Positions 46,517 through 59,340 are shown, counted from the first letter of the stretch. The stretch is DNA of 64,000 nt from Perognathus longimembris pacificus (GCF_023159225.1 NC_063172.1:42971832-43035831); one strand, 5' to 3'. The notes: a model not told the origin generated them from the letters alone. A program made the numbers and translations.

Positions 46517-46540
46517 GCCGCCGCGTCGGGCGGCGCCGGG

Positions 46541-46550
46541 CAGCCAATGG
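46541..46550 (-). promoter_or_regulatory. Inverted CCAAT box upstream of FABP5
   Basis: The plus strand reads cagccaatgg, so an ATTGG element faces the gene about 30 bp upstream of the TATA box. This is a usual position for an NF-Y site. Binding is inferred from sequence only. Confidence 0.6.
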
Positions 46551-46892
46551 GAGGAGGGCTTCTCCCAGCCTCCGCCCCGCCCTCGCCACGCCCTCCGCGC
46601 TCCCCTCTGGCTTTTCTCTCTCTGGTCTAGAGGTGCGAACCGGCTGCACCTGCCCTAGGATGCTGGCCACCCTAGGCACCTTGTGCAAGCTGGGGCTCGC
46701 CAGGCGCACCCCACGCTTTCCCGGACGCCAAAACCTGCAAGAATCTCGCCGTTGCGCACGCCCAGGAAGCCAGAGGGGACGACCTCCCGCCTCTCCCTCC
46801 GGCATGGACCACCTAGTTGCCTCCGTTTTAGCCCTTGCCTAGTGCCGTGTCCTGTAGTAGATGGATTGGCCCTTTACTGGATTGATGGATAA

Positions 46893-47721
46893 ACTGCGCC
46901 TGAACCTTGTGCTTTTTGTCATCTGACAGACCTGAGTCAAAGAACTTATTCTCCCAACTCTCTGACTGCCTCTGCTCCACTTAGGGTCTCCAGAAGGTTG
47001 TATTCCTGAGTTGAGCGACACAGGAGCTGCTGCGTGAGATAGGAGATGGCTTGGGAATTTCGATTTCTCAACTAAAACTGTAGGACATTTCAGCTTAAGT
47101 AACTGTCATTGCCCATCCTAGGTTTTTTAGCTTATATTTCTCTGTAGGGGAGCAAAAAGTTGTCCCCCATCCTCTGCCCTTCCAAGTTCTTTGGCTGGAC
47201 TAGACATTACCATAAAACACATTAACCGCAGAAAATCCATATTTATTAATAACATTTATATGCTTGAAAATCACAGTCGTCTCAAAATATAAGGCCCCCC
47301 AGAAGGACCAGAAAATGTCTAAGCCAGAAGAGTAGCTAGCATACCGAGATAGAGAAAACAGGGAAATTGGGATTTCTGGGGATGGGTGAGAGGAGGGAGG
47401 ACTTTTATAGTGGATAAAGGATGTTTTATCAAGCAGAAAAAAGAAAATCTGAGAATAAAACGTGTAGTTGTTAGGGAAAGTAATACCCCCTTCTTGGTTC
47501 ACTTTGGGTACAGTATTTAATAAATAACTTGAGATATTTGGAGCTCTCTTATGAATCTACCCACCCAATTATGTGCTAAGCCACAGTGTTCACCAGATTA
47601 AGTGTACACACTTTTTTAAAATTCATAATGTACTTGTTCAGAGGCAACCTCATCCTAAATAAAGTACCTAAATGTGTACTTCAGCAATGTGCATTTTCTT
47701 TATAGCTGATATAAAAAAATT
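46893..47721. other. FABP5 upstream flank, no gene seen
   Basis: Mixed sequence leaving the CpG island. No exon or conserved element recognised. Confidence 0.45.
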
Positions 47722-47955
47722 GTTTGCCAGTCCTGATGCTTGAACTCAGGACCTAGGTGATGTTCCTGAGCTTCTTTTGCTCAAGGTTAGTGCTCTATCA
47801 CTTTGAGTCACAGTTCCATTTCCAGCTTTTTCCAAGTAGTTTATTGAGAAAAGAGTCTCACAACCTTTCCTGCTTGACCTGGATTTGAACTGTGATCCTC
47901 AGATCTTAGCCTCCTGAGTAGCTAGGATTATAGGAATGAGCCAGCACCCAGCCTG
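47722..47955 (-). mobile_element. B1-like/Geo SINE
   Basis: Complement: Geo half at 47725-47830, B1-like half at 47840-47955. Confidence 0.85.
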
Positions 47956-47999
47956 ATATAAATTTTCTTTTGCAAAATAAACCAGCTTTAATAGAACTA

Positions 48000-48145
48000 G
48001 GAAAATTGAGGGGACGGTTGGGCTTGCTAGAGATGGGGGAGGATGATGAAAGGGCTGACATTAATGGAGATGCACTGTACTCAAACTGGCATGTTGAACT
48101 GAAACTTCTTTGTACAACTGGGTAAAATAATAAAATAACATCTTT
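48000..48145 (+). mobile_element. Old L1 3'UTR fragment
   Basis: G-rich start (tgaggggacggttgggcttg), then gatgcactgtactcaaac, aacttctttgtacaactggg and ataataaaat. Confidence 0.6.
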
Positions 48146-48936
48146 TCAAAGTTATTTATTTGTCTTCAGTTTCTCAGGAAAACCAGCTCAAAATAGGCCA
48201 AAGGAGTATTACTAGGATGGTACATTTTTCCCTATAGTCATATGTTATGGTGATGATTAAGCCTGGGCCCTTGAGAGACTATCTCCCTGAGATAGTCTAC
48301 ACTATGTAAGAAATATTATAGTTTTCCAAGTCTGTCTTTCTCAGTATCTTACTCTGTGTTCCCAGGACTCTGTTGGAGGAGAGATGGGGTGAAATGAAGT
48401 GCTACACAGCCAGCTATTGAGATAATGCCATATAATTGTGTTAGTGGATGAGCTTCCTAGCATTTCTATCCATTAGCCCTAATCCCCACTGAATTTTTTC
48501 TTAAGAACATTATCTTCATTTTTCAGGAGAGGAAATGATGCAACTGAAGTTTTACTCCGTGGTAAAACCAGAATCTCCATCCAGACACTTCTCACTCAAG
48601 ACCTTGTGAAATAGGACCACACCTGACTGACATCTGAGGAGAGGTCACAGTTACCAAGTTATGCCACTAGTTCCTGTATCATCCTTTACATGATTAAAAT
48701 CTGAGGTTGGCTTGACATCTCCCCTGCATTCATTGAATCCCTTCCCTTATCACGAATCCCTGCCCTCACCTTAGTCACTTACAGTCTTCCATTCAGTACC
48801 ATTTACACACTGAGTAACTCAGGCCATATGATAAGAACTGGTAAGAACTTTTGAGTCCTGTACCTGCTGCCAGAAAACATTCATGTTCTGAAGAAGCTGA
48901 GTGTATCACTGACTCAGTGATGCTAGTGTTGCTTAA

Positions 48937-48940
<4 letters not shown>
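48146..48940. other. No gene seen, 48.1-48.9 kb
   Basis: Unique-looking, with no recognisable feature before the GA repeat. Confidence 0.45.

Positions 48941-48992
<52 letters not shown>
48941..48992. repeat. GA microsatellite
   Basis: About 26 uninterrupted GA units. Confidence 0.97.
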
Positions 48993-48995
<3 letters not shown>

Positions 48996-49046
48996 GCCCC
49001 AAATATCTACCTTTTAACTTTGAGGTGTTTCCCCAAACAATTTTTA

Positions 49047-49270
49047 TTTTATTTATTTATTTTTATTTATTTATTTATTTATTTTGGCCAGTCCTGGGGC
49101 TTGGACTCAGGGCCTGAGCACTGTCCCTGGCTTCTTCTTGCTCAAGGCTAGCACTCTGCCACTTGAGCCACTTGAGCCACAGTGCTACTTCTGGCCATTT
49201 TCTGTATATGTGGTTCTGGGGAATCGAACGCAGGGCCTCATGTATACGAGGCTAGGCCACATCCCCAGCC
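49047..49270 (-). mobile_element. IDL-Geo SINE with AAAT tail
   Basis: Complete dimer in reverse. The tail is a run of attt on this strand. The Geo half carries a small duplication (gccacttgagccacttgagc). TSD ccccaaacaattttta (16 bp) at 49031-49046 and 49271-49286. Confidence 0.95.
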
Positions 49271-49286
49271 CCCCAAACAATTTTTA

Positions 49287-51090
49287 AACAAGACCTTTGG
49301 TGTGATGAGTAGAAATAACCCTTTTCCCATAGTGTCTCCCACAGAAGAAAAACTAGAATGTTGATCCTCTGTAACATTAAGACAATGCATACAACGTCCT
49401 ATGGTCAGATTCCTCAGGAGACCTTACCAGCTGGGCTGGTGGCCTTAGTAATATGAATACCGGTCTTCTGGAATGAGCCGCATTAACAATCTATTTGAAG
49501 AAGCCCAAGAAATCCATTCAAAATCTTTAGAATCTCGTTTCATCATAATCATAAAAAATACAGATGCAATTCTGAAAATCTTTATTCTTTGTAAATTACA
49601 GAACCACTGATATCTAACTGTTCTTCAAAGGCAAGCTGGTGAGAGAATTACTCAGCTGCCCACTTCAACATCTGATTTTCACTGTCAACCTTCTCTTCCA
49701 GCTGTATCTACCTCCATAGAAAGCAAATAATATGACATGCCATGTACATGCCATGTGACACTAACATACATCCTTACTTTCAGATTAATTTTAAGTCACT
49801 CCTTCACCCCTAGTAACACTGTTGCTAAGAAACACTGCATGATTGACCAGGAGAAGCACCTATGATATTTTAATCTTCATCTTTGCTGCTTGTCTGAAAA
49901 CTCTTGCTGTCTTGTGTGGTGGCCTGCTTTCTTACTCATTATTATTGTATGAATCTGTTTCATCTAGGATCTCAAGTTGGTACAACTTATAAAATGGATC
50001 TGCTTCTCTCCCACTATTTATCACCTGTTTCCAAAGTGTCCATCAGTCATGGTGGGAAAGGGAGTAGTTGAGCAGAGCCGTCAGGAAGCAGGGGGTGAGG
50101 GATGAAGATGCCTGCGCTCCATTACTCTTGTTTTTATAATAGAAAAAGGGTCTGAATATTAAAGTTTGAAGAACATTAAAAGTAACCTACTATTCAAGCT
50201 CTGAAAAGCCCTATGTGTTCCCTCTACAGGCTAGCTAAAACCCTGTGGTAGATGACATAACTGGAACCTTAAATGAGGAGTAAACCTCAAAATTATTATA
50301 AAAACAAATCTGGTTAAAGTCTCTTGTGACTTTATGAGGATTGATTACCTTAGAAATCTTAGAAGAATAAAGGAGAAATATAGTTCATTATGATTAATTA
50401 CAATGCAGTTATAAAAAACAATTTCATACTGTCCTATTGTCACAAATATTAGTAATTAATTTTTAGCAATAGTACATTGGTAAGATGGATGTCCCAGTCT
50501 GCCTTTCTTTCACACTGGAAGATAACATTATTTTTATGAATGAAACTCACTGAAGATTCTAGAAGCGTTCTTTTATAAAACAGATACAATCACCTAATTG
50601 CTGAGCCTCCATTTTAATGCATGTGAAATATGGAGATGAGACTTAATTATTTCTTAGATTCCATTCAACTAGCAATAGCTAGTTCAACTAGCTAGCAGCT
50701 CAGAAGAAAAGGAAAATCCTCCAAACCACTCTGTTTCCACCTAGTGGTGAGAGTGTTATATTTCTTTTAGATTTATTTCATGCATTTTAGTTGCTTCTCA
50801 GTATTGCATTCCTCAATGACACACATAGCATTGGAGCATATTATGTAATTTTCTTTGGTGACAACCTCCCAGGTACAATTTATATAGGTAAATGTGCCTT
50901 CCATAAAGTTGACCATAATATATAATCATTCCTCAGGAGAGCTAGTATCAGTGCCCTGGAAGCAAGCAGCTGGTAGAAAAAGGAAAAAAGAAAAGGAATA
51001 CTGTGTTAGATATATTACCATATAAAATACCAGGAAAATGTGTATTAGATTATTAAGTATGCCCTAACTATCTGGCCGGTTTAATTTAAA
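49287..51090. other. No gene seen, 49.3-51.1 kb
   Basis: AT-rich. A short palindrome-like agcaatagctagttcaactagctagcagct lies at about 50672-50701. No gene. Confidence 0.45.
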
Positions 51091-51102
51091 AAATGGAAGT
51101 AA

Positions 51103-51301
51103 GGGCTGGGAATATGGCCTAGTGATAGAGTGCTTGCCTCCTATACATGAAGCCCTGGGTTCGATCCCTCAGCACCACATATATAGAAAAAGCTACAAGT
51201 GGGGCTGTGGTTTAAGTGATAGAGTGCTGGCCTTGAGCAAAAAGAAGCCAGAGACAGTGCCCAGGCCCTTAGTTCAAGCCCCAGGACTGGCAAAAAATAC
51301 A
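51103..51301 (+). mobile_element. IDL-Geo SINE
   Basis: Both halves, slightly diverged (gtggggctgtggtttaag). Near-perfect TSD aaatggaagtaa / aaattggaagtaa. Confidence 0.92.
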
Positions 51302-51959
51302 AAATTGGAAGTAAAAAAAAGAAAAAGCATTGAGATCACTATAATGTAGCACTTTTCTATTAGTGTACTATGAAGTCTGACTCTCTTAGTGTACAAACAA
51401 ATCACCCATTGTCCTTGTTAACTACATATTTGGATTTAGTAGGTCCAGAGTTCGATCCTAGATCATCCATTTCTCATAAACTTCCAAGTCTATTGGTCCA
51501 CACTCAGTGGACTCCCATCTGCATGTTCTGCATGTATGGGTTGTACTAACTGAAGATCAGAAATATTTGAAAAGTCTATACTGAACTTCTATAGACTTCT
51601 TATCATTGTTCCCTAAACAATATGGTATGGCAATTCTTTACATAGAATTCATATAAATTAGGTATTTAAGTTATCCAGAAATGTGTTAAAATGTATGTGG
51701 GGGAAAGGTTATATGCAAATATATGTTTAGTGTGGAATTGGAGCATCTGCTGTTTTGGGTAACCACAGGGGTCCTAGACATAACTCCCATAAGACAAACA
51801 GGGAATTGAACAAACTCACCCCAAGTATTATCACATCCAACCTATGGAATTTTCCTAATTAATCTGAGGCAGCTTTTTTTCTGTCTGCTCACCAAGAAGC
51901 ATGATAGAAAGCATCAAATGATATAGAAAGTAAGCGGTTGGGATGTAGGCTTATTTAAA

Positions 51960-52035
51960 CTTAATGTGTCCTTTAAATTTTATAATGAGTCTGTATAATC
52001 ACCTTTATAATAACAATAAAAATTTTAAGAAAATT
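51960..52035 (+). mobile_element. L1 3'-terminal fragment, old
   Basis: tgagtctgtataatcacctttataataacaataaaa resembles an old L1 3' terminus. Confidence 0.5.
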
Positions 52036-52052
52036 TTTATAATGAATATTTT

Positions 52053-52261
52053 TTTTTTTTTTTTTTTTTGCCAGTCCTGGGCCTTGGACTCAGGGCCTGA
52101 GCACTGTCCCTGGCTTCTCTTTGCTCAAGGCTAGCACTCTGCCACTTGAGCCACAGCGCCACTTCTGGCCATTTTCTGTATATGTGGTGCTGGGGAATCG
52201 AACCCAGGGCTTCATGTATATGAGGCAAGCGCTCTTGCCACTAGGCTATATCCCCAGTCCC
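52053..52261 (-). mobile_element. IDL-Geo SINE, full length
   Basis: Complete dimer in reverse with a T-run tail. Perfect 15-bp TSD tataatgaatatttt at 52038-52052 and 52262-52276. Confidence 0.95.
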
Positions 52262-52276
52262 TATAATGAATATTTT

Positions 52277-53118
52277 GACCCTGCCTTTTTTTCTGATTTG
52301 TTATGTTATGGACATGCCTTGCAGAGCTAGCTCTTACTTCCCCAAGGATATCCTCTTTGGAATCAATTCCAAAAGGAAATCATAAGAAATAGATAGGTTA
52401 TTGAATATATACCTTGATCAGTTATCTTTAGCAGTAAAAATTCCCTGACTAAATTAGGTTATAGAGTCATACAGCTTAAAGTATACCCTTTAAGTAAATC
52501 CTTCCATGCATCCAGTGCAAAGACTTTCCAGTAGCTACCATCCATCAGGAGAAACCTGTTTTGTTTTGATTTTCATGTGATTTGTTCTATATAAGGAACT
52601 TCTATAGGCATACTTATTTAATGTACTTTGTCCTTTCACTTCTAGCGGTGTTATCTGCTGTAGCTAACCACTAAAACTTTCGAGCTGCTTAAATAATTTA
52701 CCATAAGCATGTGGCCTCAAACTTGATTGGACTGCAGGAAAACAAAGCATTATAATAGTTACAATAAAATGTGAAGGGTTTAAAAATAAGACAGAAAACA
52801 TTATGCCCATTTTATAACAAAACACCTCCTTCCATACAAAGCATTTGGCTGGCACTGCTCACACACAATCATAAAGAATGCCATTGCCCTTTAAAAATTT
52901 CAAAGACAGAAAAGGTACTCAAATAAGAGTTGCCTACTAGAAGAGAATAAATTCCTCTGAGTTACCCTTCCCCATTTTCCAGTCTTCTCATGTGACATTC
53001 TATGATTATCCCCAAAGCTTCATATCATTTGATGAGTAAAAATGTATGATTTTTCAAATTAAAATCTACATAACCACGAGGTTCCCTGCTTTAGAATTAT
53101 TTATCTCAATAGGTTGGT
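52277..53118. other. No gene seen, 52.3-53.1 kb
   Basis: AT-rich, nothing recognised. Confidence 0.45.
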
Positions 53119-53244
53119 CCCATTGTTTCCTTTTGCCTAGATTAGATTTCTAGAAGAGTCAGGAGATTTTACCAATTCAGACCCACTGTTTCCTCTTGCC
53201 TAGATCAGATTTCCAGAAGAGTCAGGAGATTTTACTAATTCACT
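53119..53244. repeat. 63-bp tandem duplication
   Basis: Copies at 53119-53181 and 53182-53244. Both run cccattgtttcc-like ... cagaagagtcaggagatttta with about seven differences and no gaps. Confidence 0.9.
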
Positions 53245-55261
53245 TAAATCCTATTGAAAAACAAAAACGCATTCTTGATCCTATCTATTATCCTTTTAAC
53301 TTAGCAGTGAGAATGTTTGATCCTCTAAGCCCTCATAGGCATGCACGGCATAGACTAACAAACAAGGAAATGATTCTGTATACTTCCCTAAGTCATGGAG
53401 TAAAATGTTCACTCACTCACAGACACCTTGGATACTTTTTGTTCATCTCTTTGGGTGTAAATTCAACAGACCTACAGATAGAAATTCAGTAGCAGGCAGG
53501 AAAAAGTATATTGGCCTCTTCCCATTCACTACTCATGCCATCTTACCTCATGTTTCTGTATTTTTCCTTTCTCTAGCAATCTGTGTGACCTACTGTTAAT
53601 CTCCAGAACCCAGTTTTAGTTTCCAATGAACCATATTCCATTTTCTAAGTTGGCTAACCACAGTAATTTCATGCAAGACTTGAAAGCTGACTGACTGGCT
53701 GTTACCACTGAGGTAGAAAACCATGACCTTAGTTTGAGTGTATTTTAGATGTTATAAAATATATCTTCACAACAAATCTCAAATCTTGTCACCTACTTTA
53801 CAACCTCAAAATATTACATAGTTAATCCCTACAGGGTCCAGTACCTTCTATTGAACTCTAAAATATTTAATATCCTTTGAAAATACTAGGCCAAAGAAGT
53901 CCAACACTGTCTGGCCTTGAGAAGTTATATTTAAGTCCAAAGTCTCTACTTCTTCAGACCCACTTCAGGGCTGAAAGCTGACTGAGGTATAAACTTCTGT
54001 CTTCCTAGGGTTATTTGCATCGGACCTTCTTTAATAAGACTTCACTGTTGTATCCATGCAATCAATAAACCAGTAAACTGACTTCAAAAGATTGAAATCA
54101 TCTTTTGTTTTCATTTGTACTTCTCCTTCTTGCCTTTCTTGCTTTACAGCTCTGTGTCAGATTTGCCTTTCTGATTAAGTAATATTCTTATTTGGATCAT
54201 CTTCATCACACTTACTCCATCTCATAAACTGTGGGCACTTGGTCTGATTTGTACCAAGGCCTGAGGACAGAGCAGCAAAGGAATTGGCTCTGTGATTGGG
54301 GCATAGCCACTAAACACTTGGCTATAAGGGCTGATCTCGAGGGGAAGGAGGTATCATAGTTCTGACTGGTTCTTCTGCTTTAAAGGTAGACCTAGTGAGA
54401 AGAAGGCAGACAGGGTCTAGACTTTAGGGCAAAATCTAGGCTGAAGGTCAAATCTCAAGACTGAGACAAAAATTATCAACTCTTGTCCCTTATTCATTAT
54501 AAACTCTTGTCCCTTGTCCAGCACATCAACCAGCATGTTGAAGTAATAATATTGAATGTAAGCTCACTCTCAGGGCAAAGTTAAGCTCCTAATGAATGGC
54601 CTTTCTGTCTTAGAGATTCCCAAACCTGAGTACACATGTTCTGTATAGTGTAAGACATGGTAACCTTCTGGTTTGGCTAGCACAACAGATCTGAGTTATG
54701 TTTTGCCCTGGTATAATTATGAAAGGTGCCAATTTTTACTCTACATATCTCAAAATGAATGTGAAGTGAAGAGTTGTTCAATTTAATTCTCATCTATCAT
54801 TCAGCTCCAAAGACCAATTTCAAATATTCAGCATGGCATTCCAGGACTGCCTTACAGGAGAGAAGAAATGCTACAATGCTGAGGGACACATTCGATTCCT
54901 CCCTGCTCACATGGAATTTTATATAGACAAGTGATGTATGTAAAGACTGCTCTACCGACTCATAAATGAAGTGAAAACCGTTATCTACATAAAATATATT
55001 CCTTTAGTTTATCCCAGTCTACGTTTTTTTCAGTCCACCTAATAATTACAAGGGTTTACCAACCAAAGAACCGCTTTCCATTTAACCAACATTTACAGAA
55101 ACTTGATTTTCTTCTATCATAATTTGAAAATTCACAGATATCAAAAGCCTTAGAAGTTTTCAGGTAAACAGAAGCTATCATATTTCTGATATTTTATACT
55201 ATTGTTTTCCTTAATAAAGTATACTAGTTTACATGGGAAATAAAGTAAGGGTTTAGGGGTC
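53245..55261. other. No gene seen, 53.2-55.3 kb
   Basis: The 98-codon frame at 53196-53492 runs out of the duplication and has no recognisable domain. Otherwise unassigned. Confidence 0.45.
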
Positions 55262-55485
55262 AGTTTGGGGGGCAGTACTTGGATTTGAACTCAGGGCCTT
55301 GCACTCTCACATGCTTGCGCATGGCTAGTGCTACCGCTTGAGAAATAACTCCAGCTTGGCTTTTCACTGGTTATTTTGGAGACAGAGTCTCATGGACTTT
55401 TCTGCCCAGGCTGGCTTTAAGCCATCATTATTCAGATCTCAGCCTACTGAACAGCTTGGTATAAACCACTGGCATCTAGCAAGAC
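55262..55485 (-). mobile_element. B1-like/Geo SINE
   Basis: Complement: ggatttgaactcagggcc (Geo end) to aaccactggcatctagc (B1 start). Confidence 0.8.
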
Positions 55486-56146
55486 ATAAATTAAGTCTTA
55501 AAATGACCATTTGTTAAGTTAAAATTGTATGTGTTATTGCCCCTTTGCACAATATTTTCTTAACTTTGCTTTAATGGCCATACAAATCACATAGTTTGTT
55601 GCCAGACAAGGTTGTTTTTAAAAAAATATTTTGCATGGTACTTGAAGTGAGGAGGATGACAGGAACTAATCTCACAAAGAATACACTTGGTAGATAAGAC
55701 ACATCAAGAACACTGTAAATGTGTTCCAAATTTGCTAAGAGGCCAATTATCAAAGTATGATTCCTCAATTAGGATGCAAGCCATCCTCTGTGTATATATG
55801 AACTCTGATAAAAGTTTGAGGCAGGCATTCCTATGAAGCATTCTTGGGAGAGAACAGTGGAGATCTACATGATACACAAGTCACTAGCACTTAAGAGGCA
55901 GGTGTGGGCAGACAAAGGATGTGGAGCTCAAAATATAGATCACTCATGTGGCAATCTATGTAAGTATTTGGAATAATTTCAAGGTGACATTATATTTACT
56001 AAAATAACAAAGTATATCTATCTAGCAAATGCTGAGATCCAAGTCTTAAGACAGCAGAGCATCCTAAAAAAAATGGCCAAAGATGAAACTAAAGATGGAG
56101 ACTCTTACCCCATCCAGTATGGATTTTATTCAAAATTATATTTTTG
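55486..56146. other. No gene seen, 55.5-56.1 kb
   Basis: AT-rich, nothing recognised. Confidence 0.45.
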
Positions 56147-56365
56147 GGCCAGGTACAGTGGCTCAAGTTTGTAATCTTAGCTAGCTGGGAAAAGGAGATC
56201 CCAAGATTTGGGGTTGAGGCTTCTGGGGAGGCAGTAGGCATTCATGAGACTACATTTCACCAATGGCAGGGCACAGTGGCATGGACTTGTTAGCTCCAGT
56301 GACATGGTGAATAAAAGCAGAAGAATCATAGCCCAAGCAAGCCTGTTGATAAAGATCTCTCTTGA
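56147..56365 (+). mobile_element. B1-like dimer SINE, old
   Basis: gggccaggtacagtggctca ... then gcagggcacagtggcatgga. Probably continues as the ID-like piece at 56605-56690, split by a younger IDL-Geo. Confidence 0.7.
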
Positions 56366-56379
56366 AAAAAGCCAATGCA

Positions 56380-56587
56380 GGGGCTGGGGATATGGCCTAG
56401 TGGCAAGAGTGCCTGCCCTGGATACACGAGGCCCTAGGTTCGATTCCCCAGCACCACATATACAGAAAACGGCCAGAAGTGGCGCTGTGGCTCAAGCGGC
56501 AGAGTGCTAGCCTTGAGCGGGAAGAAGCCAGGGACAGTGCTCAGGCCCTGAGTCCAAGGCCCAGGAATGGCAAAAAAAAAAAAAAAA
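56380..56587 (+). mobile_element. IDL-Geo SINE, full length, nested
   Basis: Complete dimer with A tail. 15-bp TSD aaaaaagccaatgca at 56365-56379 and 56588-56602. Inserted into an older B1-B1-ID composite. Confidence 0.95.
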
Positions 56588-56604
56588 AAAAAAGCCAATG
56601 CAAA

Positions 56605-56690
56605 GAGACGTGGTAACATAACTCAACAGGTAGAACACTTGCCTAGCTAGCATAGGGCCCTGAGTTCAAGCCCCAGCATTGCCAAAGAGT
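56605..56690 (+). mobile_element. ID-like SINE remnant
   Basis: gtggtaacataactcaacagg ... gttcaagccccagcattgcc, old tRNA-derived half of the composite begun at 56147. Confidence 0.7.
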
Positions 56691-57672
56691 ATATGACTGG
56701 CTCTTAATATACATTTTCCTGTGTGTATTAATGAGGTACTATGTGTAGTTTTTATGTACATACACATTGTGTAATGTTTAAATAAATTTAAACACATTTA
56801 TCTCCTCAAACATTGATCATTTCTTGAAGAGGAAAGTGTAAAAACCCTTCATAACTTTTTGAAATATACAATGTATTATTGTTATCGATAATCACCTTAT
56901 TATATAATAGCACACCAGAACTTCTGGATGTCAACTAACCATAACTTAGTGTTCGTTGATCCTACTTTCTCCATCCTTCTCAGCTTCTCTGAGGCCAACC
57001 TTTCTGTGAGACCTTTCTGTGTTTGCTTATTTCACATAATGTGATCTCAAGTTTGATCCACTAGACTGCAGTGAGAACTCATTGTAGTTTTGATCACATT
57101 TCCTTTATTATTAATGGGACTGAGTAATTTTTTTCATTTACCATTTTCAGGTTTCCATTTGAAAAAATACCTACTTACATCTGCTATTCATTTTTAATTA
57201 GCTTTAATTAATTAAGCTTAATTTATTACTTTTAATTTGGGATTTGGGTATTGAGTTTTTGAGTTCTTTGTGTGATCTTGATGTTAACTCCTTGTCACCT
57301 GTATCGTCTGCAAAACTTTCTTTCATTCTGTACTTTGTCTCTTTTGTCTGATGACAGTCATTTATTTTTATTCTTTGTCATGTGGATACCCAATTTCCCC
57401 AGCACTTTTTCTTGAAAAAACTGTCCTTTATCCAATGAGGGTCTTAGCACATTTGTCAAAAATCATTTGTCTACAGATGCATGGGCCTGAAGAAGACTAC
57501 TCTGTTTTGATTACCTTGTATTTAATGCTATAAAACAGGCTGCTTTTCTTGTCATGTCCTTGAAATAAATTTTGAAGTTAAATACTGAATCCCTTTTGCT
57601 TTACTCTTTCAGTCTTGATTCTTATCTATCTAGTTGGTTTATTTGTTTTGGTTTGGTTTGGGTTTGTTTTGC

Positions 57673-57717
57673 CTGTGTGTGTGTGTGTATGTGTGTATGT
57701 GTATGTCTGTGTGTGTT
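57673..57717. repeat. GT/GTAT microsatellite
   Basis: Interrupted GT tract of 45 bp. Confidence 0.9.
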
Positions 57718-57887
57718 TCCACCTACATTTCAGATTTTTTTCTAATTGTGAGAAACACCATTTGTATTTCACTGAATTTTTAGTTCATTATGGGTAGTAT
57801 GTAAATTTTAACAAGATTAATGAACTATGTATGAACAGAATATGTCTTTCCATTTTGATGTGTGTCTTCTTAAATCTATTACACCAA

Positions 57888-57930
57888 TATTATATATATG
57901 TATATATACATATATACATATATATATAAT
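57888..57930. repeat. AT/ATAC microsatellite
   Basis: Alternating purine-pyrimidine tract (tatatatatgtatatatacat...), self-complementary. Confidence 0.9.
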
Positions 57931-58079
57931 TACAGAAGTATTTCTCCTCTCTGCATCAGTTTACTTTGAGGTTATGGTAGACTTTGGTAAGTAATATTGA
58001 TGTCTTGATTTCTGTTTCAGCTAATTGACTGTAGTCAAATAACACTAATGATTTTTCTATGCTTAGTTTGTATCCTATG

Positions 58080-58290
58080 GCCTCAATGGAGAGATATAGG
58101 GTGAACAAATGCAGCTGTGGTGCTCAGTAGAAACTATGTTGAAAATGAATGGGTATGGGAGGGACAAACTGGGCAAGAATAAAGGAAAGGATGACACTAT
58201 CCAAAAAGAAATGTGCTCATTACCTGATTTATGAAACCGTAATTCCTCTGTACATCGCCTTCGTAATAACAATAGAACAGAAAGAACTAA
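58080..58290 (+). mobile_element. L1 3'UTR segment, sense
   Basis: gagatatagggtgaacaaatg ... tatgaaaccgtaattcctctgtacatcgccttcgtaataac parallels the L1 3'UTR end. It directly follows the antisense ORF2 segment. Confidence 0.65.
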
Positions 58291-58299
58291 CAACAATTC

Positions 58300-59340
58300 C
58301 TACATTATTACAAAGTGAAACAATGCTGCCAAGCATGAGGCTAGCTTTATTATGACACCAAAACTGGACAAGGACACAGAAAACAGAAAGAAAACTATAA
58401 GCCAAGATACTTGATGAACTTAGGTATAAAACTCCTCAACAAAATACTGGCAAATGAGATCCAATACCATGTTAGAAAGATTACTCATTATGATCAAGTG
58501 AGATTAATCCACAGGAAACAAGGATGTACAGAATACATGTCATTTTATTTTTGGTTGAAAAATAGTGATTGTATATATATTTTAGGAAACAATGTAATGG
58601 TATGATGGATGTATAAAAATAAAAATTTTAGAAGTAAAAAATGAAAAGAAAAAAGAATGAAAGATCTGTATAATGAAAACTATGAAACATTGAAGAAAGA
58701 AGTTGAAAATGATACGAATGGGAATGTATCCTACATTGGCAGATTAAAATAAGTAGTATTGTGAAAACATCCATACTACCCAAAAAAATCCACAGATTCA
58801 ATGAAATCTCTATAAAAATGTTTGTTGTCATTCTTTACACAATAGGAAAAAATTCCAAAACTCATACAAAATTACAGAAGACCTAGAATAACTGAAGTAA
58901 TCTTAAATGCTCCCCCTCCCCAGACCAAAAAAACTCCACACCACCACCACTATTAATGTATCTTGATTTTAAAATGCACTGGAAATATATAATAATCAAA
59001 ACAGCATGGTACTAACCTAAAAATGGACACATAGACTAATGGACAGAAAGTCCAGAATAAATCCATGCATTTGGATCAACTGATTATTTTGACGAAGATA
59101 CTAGGAACAAATAATGGAAAAGGGACAATGTCATCAATAAATAGAATTAGGAAAACTGGATCTACGTGTACAGAAGTTTAAACTTGAACCCTAGTTCACA
59201 GCACCTGCCAAGTTCAGTAAAAATGAATGAAAGACTTAAATGTGAGATGGAAACTAGAAGAAAACACAAAGGGAGAAAATTCATTGCATCGGAAAAGCAT
59301 TTTATCTTTATAATATATCTTTATAATATTCTCCAACTTC
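58300..59340 (+). mobile_element. Old L1 ORF2 segment, sense
   Basis: aagccaagatacttgatgaac ... ctcctcaacaaaatactggc parallels the L1 reverse transcriptase region ([13 protein letters not shown]). It continues to agacctagaataactgaagt (RPRIAK region). Decayed throughout. Confidence 0.72.

Larger units (their letters stand above)
45300..46850. promoter_or_regulatory. CpG island at the FABP5 5' end
   Basis: A long CpG-rich, GC-rich block in an otherwise AT-rich window. It covers the promoter, exon 1 and about 1 kb of intron 1, with purine-rich G runs at 45780-45960. Several long open frames cross it, as expected from base composition, and none resembles a protein apart from exon 1. Confidence 0.8.
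56980..58079 (-). mobile_element. Old L1 ORF2 segment, antisense
   Basis: Plus-strand text such as ttgagttctttgtgtgatct, tggatacccaatttcccc and gcatgggcctgaagaag matches the complement of an old L1 ORF2 C-terminal half. GT (57673-57717) and AT/CATA (57888-57930) microsatellites lie within it. Confidence 0.7.

Noticed and set aside
46077..46805. 242-codon minus-strand frame through the FABP5 promoter and exon 1
   Set aside because: It reads through the TATA box, the leader and the exon 1 donor into the intron. GC-rich base composition explains its length; only the exon 1 part is coding.
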